A stretch of DNA of 64,000 bases from positions 11,228 through 75,227 of the forward strand of contig CAWGCA010000033.1 in NCBI GenBank assembly GCA_963820955.1, read 5' to 3'. The notes under the pieces were generated by a model. It was not told the DNA's origin, searched no databases, and saw nothing but the letters and a program-made list of their open reading frames with translations. The DNA is from CAWGCA01 sp963820955 (GTDB taxonomy: Bacteria; Pseudomonadota; Gammaproteobacteria; Chromatiales; Chromatiaceae). Below, in pieces: positions 44,549 to 54,501 of this stretch (the first letter of the stretch is position 1; each line of letters starts with the position of its first letter). A program made the translations under genes and the position numbers.

Positions 44549-46650
44549 TCAGGCCTCAGTTTTCTCCTGTTCCACTGCCTTCATGCTGAGCCGAACCCGT
44601 CCCTGCTTGTCCACTTCCAACACCTTCACCTTGATCACATCGCCCTCGGACAGCTTGTCGCTTACCTTTTCGACCCGCTCCTCGCAGATCTGCGAAATAT
44701 GCACCAGGCCGTCCCGGCCCGGCAGGATGGTGACAAAGGCGCCGAAGTCCATCAGTCGGGCAACCTTGCCTTCATACACCCTACCCACCTCGACGTCGGC
44801 GGTGATCAGTTCGATGCGTTTGCGGGCCTCTTCACCCGCAGCCTTGTCAACGGAAAAGATCTTGATCATCCCGTCGTCGGTTACGTCTACCGTGGCACCT
44901 GTCTCTTCTGTGATGGAACGGATGGTGGTACCGCCCTTACCGATGACATCGCGAATCTTGTCCGGGTCAATCTTGAAAGAGACAATACGCGGGGCATGTT
45001 CGGACATCTCTTCACGGGGCGCCTGGATCGCCTTGTTCATCTCGCCCAGGATGTGCAGCCGACCGTCTTTGGCCTGTCCCAGAGCGATTTCCATAATCTC
45101 CCGGGTAATACCGTCGATTTTGATATCCATTTGCAGGGCATTGATACCCTCGGCGGTGCCGGCCACCTTGAAGTCCATGTCGCCAAGATGGTCCTCGTCC
45201 CCCAGGATATCGGTCAACACGGCAAAGTCATCCCCTTCCTTGATCAGACCCATGGCCACTCCGGCCACGGGTGCCTTGATCGGCACGCCGGCGTCCATTA
45301 GAGAAAGGCTGGTGCCGCACACCGAGGCCATGGAACTGGAGCCGTTGGATTCGGTGATCTCCGAAACCACCCGGATGGAGTAAGGGAAATCAGTCATGGC
45401 AGGCATACAGGCCAGAACACCCCGCTTGGCCAGACGGCCATGGCCGATCTCACGGCGTTTGGGGCTGCCGACACGCCCGGTTTCACCGACGCAGAAGGGG
45501 GGGAAATTGTAGTGCAGCATAAAGGGCTCGCGATAGGATCCTTCCAGGGCATCGATGATCTGGGCGTCGCGTTCGGTACCCAGCGTGGTCACCACCAGCG
45601 CCTGGGTTTCACCCCGGGTAAAGAGGGCAGAACCATGGGTGCGCGGCAGTACGCCGGTGCGAACCCGGATCGGGCGCACGGTCTTGGTGTCGCGACCGTC
45701 GATGCGGGATTCTCCCGCCAGAATACGCCCTCTAACGATCTTCTTCTTCAGCTTGTCGATCGCTCCCCGGACCTCGCCCTCGCTCCACTTCGGCTGGTCG
45801 TTGGCACAGAGTCGGTCCACTACATCGGCGGTCACTCCGTCGATGCGCTATAGCGGTCCATCTTGTCGGCGATGGTATAGGCGTCACTCAGGGTGTCCCA
45901 GGCGGCGGCGGTCACCGCCTCAATCAATTCCACATCTTGTTTCGGCTCGGCAACCTGGATCACATCCTTGCCGACTTCTGCAGCCAGTTCCTTGATCGCT
46001 TTAATGGCAACCTGCATCTGTTCGTGACCAAACAGCACGGCCCCCAGCATCACTTCTTCCGACAATCCGTTGGCCTCGGACTCCACCATCAACACAGCGT
46101 GCTCGGTACCGGCAACGATAAGGTCCAGATCGCTGTTTTCGCTCAGCCCGGTGCCAGGCGCGTTGAGCAGATACTTGCCATCCTTATAGCCTACGCGGGC
46201 GGCCCCCACCGGACCCTGGAATGGCAGCCCGGATATTGCCAGCGCCGCCGACACGCCGATCAGAGAAGGTATCTCCGGATCCACCTCAGGATTGAGGGAC
46301 ATCACCGTACAGATGATCTGCGTCTCATTGGTATAGCCCTTCGGAAACAGGGGGCGGATAGGCCGATCGATCAGACGGCAGGTTAGAATCTCCTTCTCCG
46401 CAGGACGACCTTCACGCCGAAAAAAACCTCCGGGAATCTGCCCCGCGGCATAGGTCTTTTCCTGGTAATCCACGGTCATGGGGAAGAAATCCCGTCCTTC
46501 CATGGCATGCTTTTCGGCCACCACGGTGCACTGCACCACGGTATCGTTCATGTTGATCATGACCGCGCCATCGGCCTGACGGGCAATTTCGCCAGTCTCT
46601 ATGATGACTTTATGGTCGCCGTACTGAAACTCTTTCGTTATCGAGCTCAC
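44549..46650 (-). pseudogene. pnp: Polyribonucleotide nucleotidyltransferase, frame broken once
   Basis: Residues 1-269 (MSSITKEFQYGDHKVIIETG to ADKMDRY) are in one frame, ending near 45840. The remaining part, IDGVTADVVDRLCANDQPKW onward, is in another frame from 45835 to 44549. One missing base in the TATAGCGCATCGACG area would restore a protein of about 700 residues, the normal PNPase length. Both RNase PH domains, the KH domain (IRDVIGKGGTTIRSITEETG) and the S1 domain (FVTILPGRDGLVHISQI) are present. PNPase degrades RNA 3'-5' with phosphate and is part of the degradosome. It follows rpsO after 34 bases, the conserved rpsO-pnp order. Confidence 0.9.
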
Positions 46651-46684
46651 GATATTGTGTCCTCAAAAGTGGGTCGAGACCGGA

Positions 46685-46954
46685 TTAGCGACGCAGGCCA
46701 AGTCGGGAAATCAGAGAGCGGTAACGCTCTACATCCTTGGACTTGAGATAGTCCAGCAGCTTGCGGCGGGAGTTGACCATGCGCACCAGTCCCCGGCGGG
46801 AGTGGTGATCATGCTTGTGTGCGGAAAAATGCTCGGTGAGCTGATTGATGCGCGCGGTCAGTAAAGCAACCTGCACTTCTGGCGAACCGGTGTCGTTGGT
46901 GCCACGACCATACTCATCCACAATCGATTTTTTCTGTTCTGCGTTCATTGCCAT
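46685..46954 (-). CDS. rpsO: 30S ribosomal protein S15
   Basis: An 89-residue protein matching S15 over its whole length: MAMNAEQKKSIVDEYGR, GSPEVQVALLTARINQL, KHDHHSRRGLVRMVNSRRKLLDYLK and a YRSLISRLGLRR end. It binds 16S rRNA early in 30S assembly and, in E. coli, represses its own translation through a leader pseudoknot. The 176-base gap before it may hold such a leader, but I cannot draw one with confidence. Confidence 0.97.
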   Translation of the reverse strand: MAMNAEQKKSIVDEYGRGTNDTGSPEVQVALLTARINQLTEHFSAHKHDHHSRRGLVRMVNSRRKLLDYLKSKDVERYRSLISRLGLRR

Positions 46955-47130
46955 GGAGTTTACTCCTCATTGAAAAATGACAGCGGTCGCTCCCCGACAA
47001 TGAGTTCAGGACAACGACCGATAGCACCCAGGATATGACCTATGGGGGGCCTTTGTTGCGATACGCCGGTCAGCTGGCAGAGCCGTCCGGGATCAGTGAA
47101 GGGGCATTATGATGATTTTTCCGGCCTTGT

Positions 47131-48039
47131 TCAAATCAGACGTTTGGGGGCTACGCGACCGTCATCCAGAATTTCCCCCACGCCAAGAAACCGATGCTGT
47201 TGATCGTACAGGCGGACACGACCCGAGGTCGGTGCATTGGGCACCAGGACAGGCTGGCCCTTGCCCAGATAATAGGCGCTGTCCGGGGAGAGCCTGACCT
47301 CGGGCCAGTCATCAAGGGCCGACTCCACCGGCAGCAGCATCGCATCCAGCGCCTCGAATCCTCGCTCTGCCTCACTCTCAAGGGTCTCCATATCGACCAG
47401 TTCCGCCTCAGTATAAGGTCCGACCCCTGTCCGCCGCAGCGCCGTGACATGGCCGCCACATCCTAATGCCTGGCCAACATCTTCAGCCAGGGTGCGGACA
47501 TAGGTGCCCTTTGAGCAGCTCACATCCAGCTCGAATTCTGGTAGATCACAAGCGACCAGATTGATGCTGTGAATATGCACGGTGCGAGGCTTCCGCTCCA
47601 CCTCGATACCTTCCCTTGCAAGTTTGTAGAGCCGTTCGCCCTTGTGTTTGAGCGCCGAATACATGGGGGGAATCTGCTGGATCTCTCCCCTGAATCGCTC
47701 CAGCACGGTATGGATATCCGATTCCGAGATCCCGACAACAGGCTGGGTCTCGATGACCTCCCCTTCTGCATCCCCCGTGGTGGTAGTCACCCCCAATTGC
47801 ACCCTGACCCAGTAGCGCTTGTCAGCATCCAGCAAAAAGGCAGAAATCTTGGTGGCAGCACCAAAACAGATCGGCAACAGACCATCGGCCAGGGGGTCCA
47901 GGCTGCCGGTATGCCCCGCCTTGCTGGCGTGATAGAGTCGTTTCACCTTCTGCAAGGCAGCGTTGGAGGTATCCCCCAGCGGTTTGTCCAGCAGTAGAAT
48001 GCCCTGCACGCTACGCCCCTTCTGTCGGCGCCTGCCCAT
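47131..48039 (-). CDS. truB: tRNA pseudouridine-55 synthase
   Basis: A 302-residue enzyme that makes the universal pseudouridine 55 in the tRNA T-loop. It contains GILLLDKPLGDTSNAALQ, the catalytic Asp in GHTGSLDPLADGLLP, RYWVRVQLGVTTTTGDAEG and SCSKGTYVRTLAEDVG. It lies between rbfA and rpsO, the usual place in the nusA-infB operon. The N-terminus starts MGRRRQKGRSVQG, as in many gammaproteobacterial TruB proteins. Confidence 0.95.
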   Translation of the reverse strand: MGRRRQKGRSVQGILLLDKPLGDTSNAALQKVKRLYHASKAGHTGSLDPLADGLLPICFGAATKISAFLLDADKRYWVRVQLGVTTTTGDAEGEVIETQPVVGISESDIHTVLERFRGEIQQIPPMYSALKHKGERLYKLAREGIEVERKPRTVHIHSINLVACDLPEFELDVSCSKGTYVRTLAEDVGQALGCGGHVTALRRTGVGPYTEAELVDMETLESEAERGFEALDAMLLPVESALDDWPEVRLSPDSAYYLGKGQPVLVPNAPTSGRVRLYDQQHRFLGVGEILDDGRVAPKRLI

Positions 48040-48081
48040 TTCAGATGTACATCCTTTGTGCTGTTTCGTTACGCCGAGCGA

Positions 48082-48465
48082 TCAATCGTCGGAGTCAGGT
48101 TTATGTTTGGCCGCATCCGATGCCACCGCCTGATCAATCAAAGAGGAGAGCTTCTCACCCCGATCGATGGATTCATCGTGGACGAAATGTAATTCGGGAA
48201 CCGATCGCAACTTTATCCGTTGACCCAGTTCATGACGAAAGTAGGGCGAAGCGTCGTTTAGAATGCGGGCCGTTTCACGGGCATTCAGCTGACCACCCAG
48301 AAAAGTAAAAAAAATCTTGGCATGGGAAAAATCACGCACCACCTTTACCGCCTGTATGGTGACCATCCCGAGTCGGGGATCATCCAGTTCACCATGAACG
48401 AGCCCGGCCAACTCCCGCTGAATCTGCGAACCGACACGGTCGGTTCTGCTGAACTCCTGTGCCAT
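48082..48465 (-). CDS. rbfA: Ribosome-binding factor A
   Basis: A 127-residue KH-like protein starting MAQEFSRTDRVGSQIQRELAGLV. Family motifs are DPRLGMVTIQAVKVVRDFSHAKIFFT and LRSVPELHFVHDESIDRGEKL. RbfA binds immature 30S subunits and is needed for 16S rRNA maturation and cold adaptation. The C-terminal end is short and charged (AKHKPDSDD). It starts six bases after infB ends. Confidence 0.95.
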   Translation of the reverse strand: MAQEFSRTDRVGSQIQRELAGLVHGELDDPRLGMVTIQAVKVVRDFSHAKIFFTFLGGQLNARETARILNDASPYFRHELGQRIKLRSVPELHFVHDESIDRGEKLSSLIDQAVASDAAKHKPDSDD

Positions 48466-48471
48466 CCCGGA

Positions 48472-51069
48472 TCAGATCTCGCGCGCCACTTCAATCCGCT
48501 CGAAGACCTCGATCTGGTCACCCACCCTGACATCATTGTAGTTTTTAACGCCGATACCGCATTCAGTACCCGCTTTCACTTCATTGACATCATCCTTGTG
48601 CCGTCGCAAAGAATCGAGTTCACCTTCATAAATCACCACATTGTCACGCAGAACCCGGATCGGATTGTTGCGCCTGACCACTCCGTCCGCCACCATACAA
48701 CCGGCGATCGCCCCGAGCTTGGAAGAGCGGAACACGTCGCGCACCTCAGCCAATCCGAGGATCTCTTCCCGGACCTCAGGCGACAACAGACCGGAGAGGG
48801 CCATCTTCACGTCATCGATCACCTCATAGATGATGCTGTAGTAGCGGATATCCACCCCCTGCTCTTCTCCGACCCGGCGGGCAGTGGTATCGGCCCGGAC
48901 ATTGAAGCCGATGATAAAAGCAGCTGAGGTCAATGCCAGGTTGACATCGGATTCGTTGATCCCGCCCACTGCTGAGGCGACTACCTTCACCTTTACTTCA
49001 TCAGTCGATAGCTTGACCAGTGAGTCCTTGAGTGCCTCCACACTGCCCTGAACATCCGCCTTGATAATCAGGTTGACGCTGTTAGTCTCGCCATCGGCCA
49101 TCTGCGCGAAGAACTCATCCAACTTCGCCGCCTTCTGGGCTGCCAGGCGACTGTCGCGGCTCTTGGTCTGTCGCAGTTCCGCTAGTTCCCGCGCCTTACG
49201 CTCATCAGGCACCACCAGGGTATCGTCACCGGCATTGGGCACGCCCGAGAGTCCGAGCACCTCCACCGGAATCGAGGGACCCGCGCTATCGACCTGTTGA
49301 CGGTTTTCGTCGAACATCGCCCGCACCCGCCCGAACTCCTGGCCGCTGACCAGCATATCGCCCCGCTTAAGGGTACCGGACTGCACCAGCACCGTCGCTA
49401 CCGGTCCACGTCCCTTGTCCAGGGCCGACTCTACGATAATCCCGCGAGCTGACCCATCTACCACGGCCTGCAGTTCAAGCACTTCGGCCTGCAGCAGAAT
49501 GGCATCCAACAGATCGTCGATCCCCTCTCCGGTCTTAGCCGACACAGGAACGAAAATGGTGTCGCCACCCCAGGCTTCCGGGATTACCTCCTGCTGGGAG
49601 AGTTCCTGCATTACCCGATCGAGATTTGCATCCGGCTTGTCAATCTTGTTGACGGCTACGATGAGTGGAACCTGGGCCGCCTTGGAGTGATGAATGGCCT
49701 CGATGGTCTGGGGCTTAACTCCATCATCAGCAGCCACCACCAGGATAACGATGTCCGTTGCCTTGGCACCACGCGCCCTCATAGCGGAGAAAGCCGCATG
49801 TCCTGGGGTATCCAGGAAGGAGATCGTCCCCTTGTCGGTTTCCACATGGTAGGCGCCGATATGCTGGGTGATACCGCCAGCCTCCCCATCCGCCACCCGG
49901 GTACTGCGGATGTAGTCCAGCAACGATGTCTTACCATGGTCGACATGCCCCATAATGGTGACTACCGGTGCTCGATGAATCTTCTCACCCTGAATGTCCT
50001 GTTCGAAGGCGGTCATCACCTGGGTTTCGACATCCTCCTCCTTCTGCATGACCGGCCGGTGCCCCATCTCCTCTACCACTAGCATGGCACTGTCGCGATC
50101 CAGGGGCTGATTGATAGTCACCATCATTCCCATCTTCATCAACTCCCTAATCACTTCGGCCGCCTTGACGGACATCTTCTGTGCCAGATCGGCCACGGTG
50201 ATGTTTTCCGGCACCTCCACCTCATGCACAACCGGCGCTGTCGGTCTCACGAAGGCGTGCTCCGGTTCCTGCCTGGCAACCGCTTTGTGCCTGGCCGGCT
50301 TCCCTTTACGGCGTCCTCGCTTCTCCGCCGCAACGTGAAGTTCACTGCGACCTCGCGCTTTCCCTTTGTCACGGCTGCGCTCCTCTTTGCGCGGGCTCTT
50401 TTTAGCTGCTTTTTCCGGGGCTGGTGGTACCACCTTGGCATCTGTCCGGATATCACGCTCCTTCTCCTGATGACGCTGGCGTTCCGCCTCTTCCTGGCGT
50501 GCCCGCTCTTCCGCTTCCTGCGCAAGACGCATCTCCTCTTGCTGCCGTTGGAGCTCGGCCTCCTGCTCCACCTGCGCCGCCTTCTGTTCAGCTTCGCGAC
50601 GGGCTGCTTCGGCCTCACGACGGGCTGTATCCTCTGCTTCGATCAGGCGTATCTTCTCTCCCTGTTCCTCCAACGCCTTTTTGGCCTCTTCCGCAACCTG
50701 CAGCTTTTGCTTATCCTCCACCACCTCACCACGCTTGACGTAGGTGCGTTTCCGCCGTACCTCAACGCTGATCGTCTTGCCACCACGCACCGGTGCACCG
50801 CGCCCGGGAGTGCGGGTACCCGTTCCTGGTTGACGCAGTTCGCTTACTTTCTTGCGCCTCAGGGTGATCTTCTTCGGGCCGTCCGATCCACCCTCCGCCG
50901 TCTTACCATGGCTCTCGCGCAAGTGAGTCAGAAGCTGCAGCTTCTCGGGCTCGCTTACAAGATCGTCCGCGCCGGCCTTGCTCAGCCCGGCCTCTACCAG
51001 TTGTGAGAGCAGAAGATCAGCCGGAATGCCAACATCCTCGGCAAGCTGCTTTACTGTTACATCAGTCAT
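48472..51069 (-). CDS. infB: Translation initiation factor IF-2
   Basis: An 865-residue GTPase starting MTDVTVKQLAEDVGIPADLLLSQL; the longer open frame to 51120 runs into the intergenic gap. The N-terminal IF2_N helix is followed by a long charged, Glu/Arg/Lys/Ala-rich helical region (about 95-270). The G domain has G1 VTIMGHVDHGKTSLLD, G3 FLDTPGHAAF and G4 IVAVNKIDKPDAN. C1 and C2 domains follow and bind fMet-tRNA. It is in the conserved nusA-infB-rbfA order. Confidence 0.96.
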   Translation of the reverse strand: MTDVTVKQLAEDVGIPADLLLSQLVEAGLSKAGADDLVSEPEKLQLLTHLRESHGKTAEGGSDGPKKITLRRKKVSELRQPGTGTRTPGRGAPVRGGKTISVEVRRKRTYVKRGEVVEDKQKLQVAEEAKKALEEQGEKIRLIEAEDTARREAEAARREAEQKAAQVEQEAELQRQQEEMRLAQEAEERARQEEAERQRHQEKERDIRTDAKVVPPAPEKAAKKSPRKEERSRDKGKARGRSELHVAAEKRGRRKGKPARHKAVARQEPEHAFVRPTAPVVHEVEVPENITVADLAQKMSVKAAEVIRELMKMGMMVTINQPLDRDSAMLVVEEMGHRPVMQKEEDVETQVMTAFEQDIQGEKIHRAPVVTIMGHVDHGKTSLLDYIRSTRVADGEAGGITQHIGAYHVETDKGTISFLDTPGHAAFSAMRARGAKATDIVILVVAADDGVKPQTIEAIHHSKAAQVPLIVAVNKIDKPDANLDRVMQELSQQEVIPEAWGGDTIFVPVSAKTGEGIDDLLDAILLQAEVLELQAVVDGSARGIIVESALDKGRGPVATVLVQSGTLKRGDMLVSGQEFGRVRAMFDENRQQVDSAGPSIPVEVLGLSGVPNAGDDTLVVPDERKARELAELRQTKSRDSRLAAQKAAKLDEFFAQMADGETNSVNLIIKADVQGSVEALKDSLVKLSTDEVKVKVVASAVGGINESDVNLALTSAAFIIGFNVRADTTARRVGEEQGVDIRYYSIIYEVIDDVKMALSGLLSPEVREEILGLAEVRDVFRSSKLGAIAGCMVADGVVRRNNPIRVLRDNVVIYEGELDSLRRHKDDVNEVKAGTECGIGVKNYNDVRVGDQIEVFERIEVAREI

Positions 51070-51092
51070 CGAAAGGACCTCCCAAAATAGCC

Positions 51093-52598
51093 CTAACCCT
51101 GTTGCTCGTCCGCAAACCACGGGGCCCGGGCCGTCATGATCAGCTGTCCCGCCCGCTCTTGATCCATACCATCGATCTCCATCAGTTCATCCACTGACAG
51201 CTCGGCCAGATCCTCCATACTAACCACCCCCTGCCCCGCCAACTGGTATGCGAGCTCCCTCTCCATACCCTCCATGTTAAGCAAATCGTCAGCGGGTTCG
51301 TCGCTAGACACGGCCTCTTCGTTGGCGATAGCGCGGGTAAGCAATACGTCTTTGGCCCGACTGCGCAACGCCTCTACGATCTCTGTATCGAATTCTTCGA
51401 TCTCCAGCATCTCACTGATGGGCACATAAGCAACCTCATCCAGCGAGGAGAAACCCTCCTGCACCAGAATAGAAGCCACCTCTTCGTCAACATCCAGCTT
51501 CTCCATGAAACTCTGGACCAGTTCGCGCATCTCGTTCTCGCTTTGCGCAGCGGCCTCGTCCTCGTTCATCACGTTCAGTTCCCAGCCGGTCAGTTCACTG
51601 GCCAGGCGCACATTCTGGCCACCGCGACCAATTGCCTGGGAGAGATTTTCTTCGCTCACTGCGACAGTCATGCTGTTGCTGTCCTCATCCACGATAATGG
51701 AGACCACATCAGCTGGCGACATGGCGTTGATCACGAACTGGGCCGGATTTTCGTTCCAGAGGATGATATCCACCCGCTCGCCGTTGAGTTCGTTTGATAC
51801 CGCCTGAACCCGAGAGCCGCGCATACCGACACACGCCCCTACGGGATCGATTCTCTGGTCTCTGCTCTTAACGGCTATCTTGGCCCGCAGCCCTGGATCT
51901 CTGGCCGCACCGATGATCTCGATCAGTCCTTCACCTACCTCAGGCACTTCCAGTTTGAACAACTCCATCAGCAGTTGCGGCCGGGTTCGGCTGACGAACA
52001 GTTGAGGACCGCGCAATTCGGCCCTCACCTCGTAAAGGTAGCCGCGTATCCGATCACCAGACCGAACAGACTCCCTGGCAATCATCTCCTCCCGCAGGAT
52101 CGTAGCCTCCGCATTTGCTCCAAGATCAAGCATTACGTTGCCCCGGTCGATCCGCTTCACTACCCCGGTCACCAGTTCACCCACCCGGTCCTGATAGGCC
52201 TCTACTACTTTGGCCCGTTCCGCTTCACGTACTTTCTGCACGATAACCTGCTTGGCCGTCTGGGCTGCTATGCGTCCGAAGACAATGGACTCCATAGGCT
52301 CTTCGATGAACTCACCTGCCAGAATATCTGGGTGCTGCTGGCGCGCCTCCTCGAGCAGAATCTGCCGTTCCGTGCGCAAGCCCTCCTCTTCATCAGGCTC
52401 CTCAATCACCTCCCAACGCCGAAAGCTGATATAACCGCCCGTTTCGCGATCGATCTCGACCCGGACATCGATTTCACCCCCGTGCTTTTTTCGGGTGGCC
52501 GATGCGAGCGCGGCTTCTATGGCCTCGAAAATGATTTCTTTATCTACATCCTTCTCGTTAGAAACGGCATCTACGACCAGCAGAATCTCTTTATTCAT
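51093..52598 (-). CDS. nusA: Transcription termination/antitermination factor NusA
   Basis: A 501-residue protein. It starts MNKEILLVVDAVSNEKDVDKEIIFEAIEAAL, followed by S1 (about 135-200), KH1 and KH2 (about 230-345; GACVGMRGSRVQAVSNELNGERVDII and GRGGQNVRLASELTGWEL) and two acidic C-terminal repeats (about 365-490), as in E. coli-type NusA. It acts in pausing, termination and antitermination. It lies between rimP and infB. Confidence 0.96.
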   Translation of the reverse strand: MNKEILLVVDAVSNEKDVDKEIIFEAIEAALASATRKKHGGEIDVRVEIDRETGGYISFRRWEVIEEPDEEEGLRTERQILLEEARQQHPDILAGEFIEEPMESIVFGRIAAQTAKQVIVQKVREAERAKVVEAYQDRVGELVTGVVKRIDRGNVMLDLGANAEATILREEMIARESVRSGDRIRGYLYEVRAELRGPQLFVSRTRPQLLMELFKLEVPEVGEGLIEIIGAARDPGLRAKIAVKSRDQRIDPVGACVGMRGSRVQAVSNELNGERVDIILWNENPAQFVINAMSPADVVSIIVDEDSNSMTVAVSEENLSQAIGRGGQNVRLASELTGWELNVMNEDEAAAQSENEMRELVQSFMEKLDVDEEVASILVQEGFSSLDEVAYVPISEMLEIEEFDTEIVEALRSRAKDVLLTRAIANEEAVSSDEPADDLLNMEGMERELAYQLAGQGVVSMEDLAELSVDELMEIDGMDQERAGQLIMTARAPWFADEQQG

Positions 52599-52612
52599 CG
52601 TCTCTTACCCAA

Positions 52613-53071
52613 TCAGAATTCCGGTACAAGCCGCGCTTTTTCAATCTGATCCAGCGGCAGTCTGAACTCATCCCCATCCACTTCCAGCACTACGTCTCCC
52701 TCTCGAACACCTTGCAGCAAACCCTCAAACCGGCGTCGTTCCTGCAGTTTCACTCGCAGTTTGATGCTGACCCGACTGCCCTTAAACTGCTCAAAATGAT
52801 GCTTTGAGAAAAGCGGCCGATCGAGTCCGGGCGAGGAAACCTCCAGGGTGTAGTGGCCCCCGATCGGATCTTCCACATCAAGTACACCACTAACCTGATG
52901 ACTGACTGCAGCGCAATCATCAACATCGATGCCATCGGCATGATCGATATAGACTCGCAGCAACCCGCCGGATCCGCCCTGCCCCTGATATTCCAATCCC
53001 ACAAATTCGTACCCAAGGGACTCTACGGTTGCCCCGATCAACGTGTTCAAGCTGGCCGATTCAATTCCCAT
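52613..53071 (-). CDS. rimP: Ribosome maturation factor RimP
   Basis: A 152-residue protein starting MGIESASLNTLIGATVESLGYEFVG. I prefer the ATG at 53071; the open frame extends to 53125 through terminator hairpins. Family motifs are LRVYIDHADGIDVDDCAAVSHQVSGVLDVEDPI and YTLEVSSPGLDRPLF. RimP assists 30S assembly. It is the first gene of the rimP-nusA-infB-rbfA-truB-rpsO-pnp operon and follows a terminator-rich leader. Confidence 0.94.
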   Translation of the reverse strand: MGIESASLNTLIGATVESLGYEFVGLEYQGQGGSGGLLRVYIDHADGIDVDDCAAVSHQVSGVLDVEDPIGGHYTLEVSSPGLDRPLFSKHHFEQFKGSRVSIKLRVKLQERRRFEGLLQGVREGDVVLEVDGDEFRLPLDQIEKARLVPEF

Positions 53072-53082
53072 ATGCGACTGTA

Positions 53083-53106
53083 AATAAAAAATGGGCCAGA
53101 GGCCCA
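53083..53106 (-). terminator. Intrinsic terminator in the rimP leader, proximal
   Basis: On the minus strand, TGGGCC (53106-53101 complement) pairs with GGCCCA across a TCT loop, followed by ATTTTTATTTA. The U-run ends only about 11 bases before the rimP start codon. This placement is like the attenuator described as the rimP leader in Gammaproteobacteria, as far as I recall. Confidence 0.75.
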
Positions 53107-53177
53107 CTTCAAAAAACCCCCTCAAATAAAAGGGATTCTCTACCGATTAAGACGGGTTTGATTTCATGGCCCGCCCA

Positions 53178-53202
53178 ATAAAAAACCCCGTAACCGGGGT
53201 TT
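53178..53202 (-). terminator. Intrinsic terminator in the rimP leader, distal
   Basis: On the minus strand a seven-base stem, AACCCCG/CGGGGTT (loop GTTA), is followed by a U-rich run (TTTTTTATT). It lies about 110 bases before rimP. It may end an upstream transcript or form the first of two tandem attenuators. Confidence 0.75.
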
Positions 53203-53319
53203 CTCTCGAAACTCTCTGCAGACACCAGAACCAGGGGCTCGCCCCCGCTGGGCTACTGTACCTGTAAACTGCCGGGATGATAGCGCATCGCGCTGCTACA
53301 TGCAATTGGATATAAAGCC

Positions 53320-54042
53320 CTAAACACTGGTGTATTCATCGCCAAAGCGGCTCGCCACCTCGAAAAAGGCACTTTCTTTATCCACAAACGCATCCACCAC
53401 CTCCGGATCGAAGTGGGTGCCGCGCTCCTTGCGTATCTTTTCAACCGCCTCATTGTGGGGATAAGCGCTTTTGTAGACCCGTTGTGATATCAGTGCGTCA
53501 TAGACATCAGCCAGCGCCATCAGCCTCCCGGCAATTGGAATCTCCTCGCCCACCAAACCCTCGGGATATCCCTGCCCATCCCATCGTTCATGGTGGGTAT
53601 AGGCGATGTCCCGCGCGATTTCCAGAAAAGGCTCAGGACCAAATTCCTGTTCAGTACGAACCAGGGCGTCTCGCCCATAGATGGTGTGGCGCTTCATTTC
53701 CTCCCACTCACTCCTGTTCAGCGGTCCCTGCTTCAACAGAATACGTTCCGGTATAGCGATCTTCCCAATATCGTGCAGGGGTGCCGCGCGATACAGCAGT
53801 TCGATCGCCTCCGCTGACAGGCTGGGGCTGAACTTCGGATTGCACTGCAGCTTGTCAGCCAAAATACGAACGTAATTCTGTATTCGCCTAACATGATTTA
53901 CTGTGCTGCGATCGCGCGCCTCTGCCAGTGACGCCATGCAATAAATGGTCAGGTCCAGCCTTCGACTGAGCTCTAGCATGTGCTCTCCGGCCTGCTCTTC
54001 TAGTTGCGGATCCCGGATTTGGCTCTGTTGGGTGATGTCCAT
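53320..54042 (-). CDS. HD-GYP domain protein, probable cyclic di-GMP phosphodiesterase
   Basis: A 240-residue protein from the ATG at 54042 (MDITQQSQIRDPQLEEQAGEH); the frame is open to 54153, and the exact start is uncertain. A short helical N-terminus leads into a complete HD-GYP domain: RAAPLHDIGKIAIPERILLKQGPL, EEMKRHTIYGRDAL, AYTHHERWDGQGYPEGL and ALADVYDALISQRVYKSA. All metal ligands and the GYP motif are present, so it should hydrolyse cyclic di-GMP. No receiver domain is attached, so input must come from elsewhere. Confidence 0.88.
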   Translation of the reverse strand: MDITQQSQIRDPQLEEQAGEHMLELSRRLDLTIYCMASLAEARDRSTVNHVRRIQNYVRILADKLQCNPKFSPSLSAEAIELLYRAAPLHDIGKIAIPERILLKQGPLNRSEWEEMKRHTIYGRDALVRTEQEFGPEPFLEIARDIAYTHHERWDGQGYPEGLVGEEIPIAGRLMALADVYDALISQRVYKSAYPHNEAVEKIRKERGTHFDPEVVDAFVDKESAFFEVASRFGDEYTSV

Positions 54043-54501
54043 GAATAGCGCTCGATGATGTGTTACCGCTTGGAATCGGCACGAAGCTCTGTAGAAAAAC
54101 CGTTGTCTGGCTAAATATAACGGCGTTTCACTGGAATTCTTTACTGCACACACCGGGGATTCAGACGCTCCCCGGCCAGGCTTCGCCTGCCCTGTAAGTG
54201 CCGGTTGTCTCGACTCAAATAGTCTGAAAAAAAGATATTTTGATCGGATGATCGACAGTGTGCTCAGAATGCCGTATCGCCGGTATGTTCAATAGCAGAC
54301 CGCAAAACATCCCTATGGCATTGCTCCGGGTTTAGTAGTCCGTCAAGGCAATAAGATAGCATGCAGCCAGTTGGGAGCCGCCCCAATGGGCCAATCCTGC
54401 GTTGCAGTCCTTGAAAAGGGCATGCCATTCCCTTCGGACTGCGCCTTGTCTTGGCCCATTGGGGTGGCTCTGAATACTAATTTATTACCTTGACGGAGTA
54501 G
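54043..54501. other. Intergenic region holding a large palindromic element
   Basis: These 459 bases separate iscX from the HD-GYP gene. Apart from the possible upstream extension of the HD-GYP frame to 54153, I see no gene. The part 54333-54504 is a nested imperfect palindrome, annotated separately. The part 54154-54332 holds nothing recognizable. Confidence 0.5.

Noticed and set aside
53126..53319. tRNA gene upstream of rimP
   Set aside because: A tRNA is often found here in relatives, but I see no T-loop GTTCGA-type segment with a matching acceptor stem; the conserved-looking parts are terminator hairpins.
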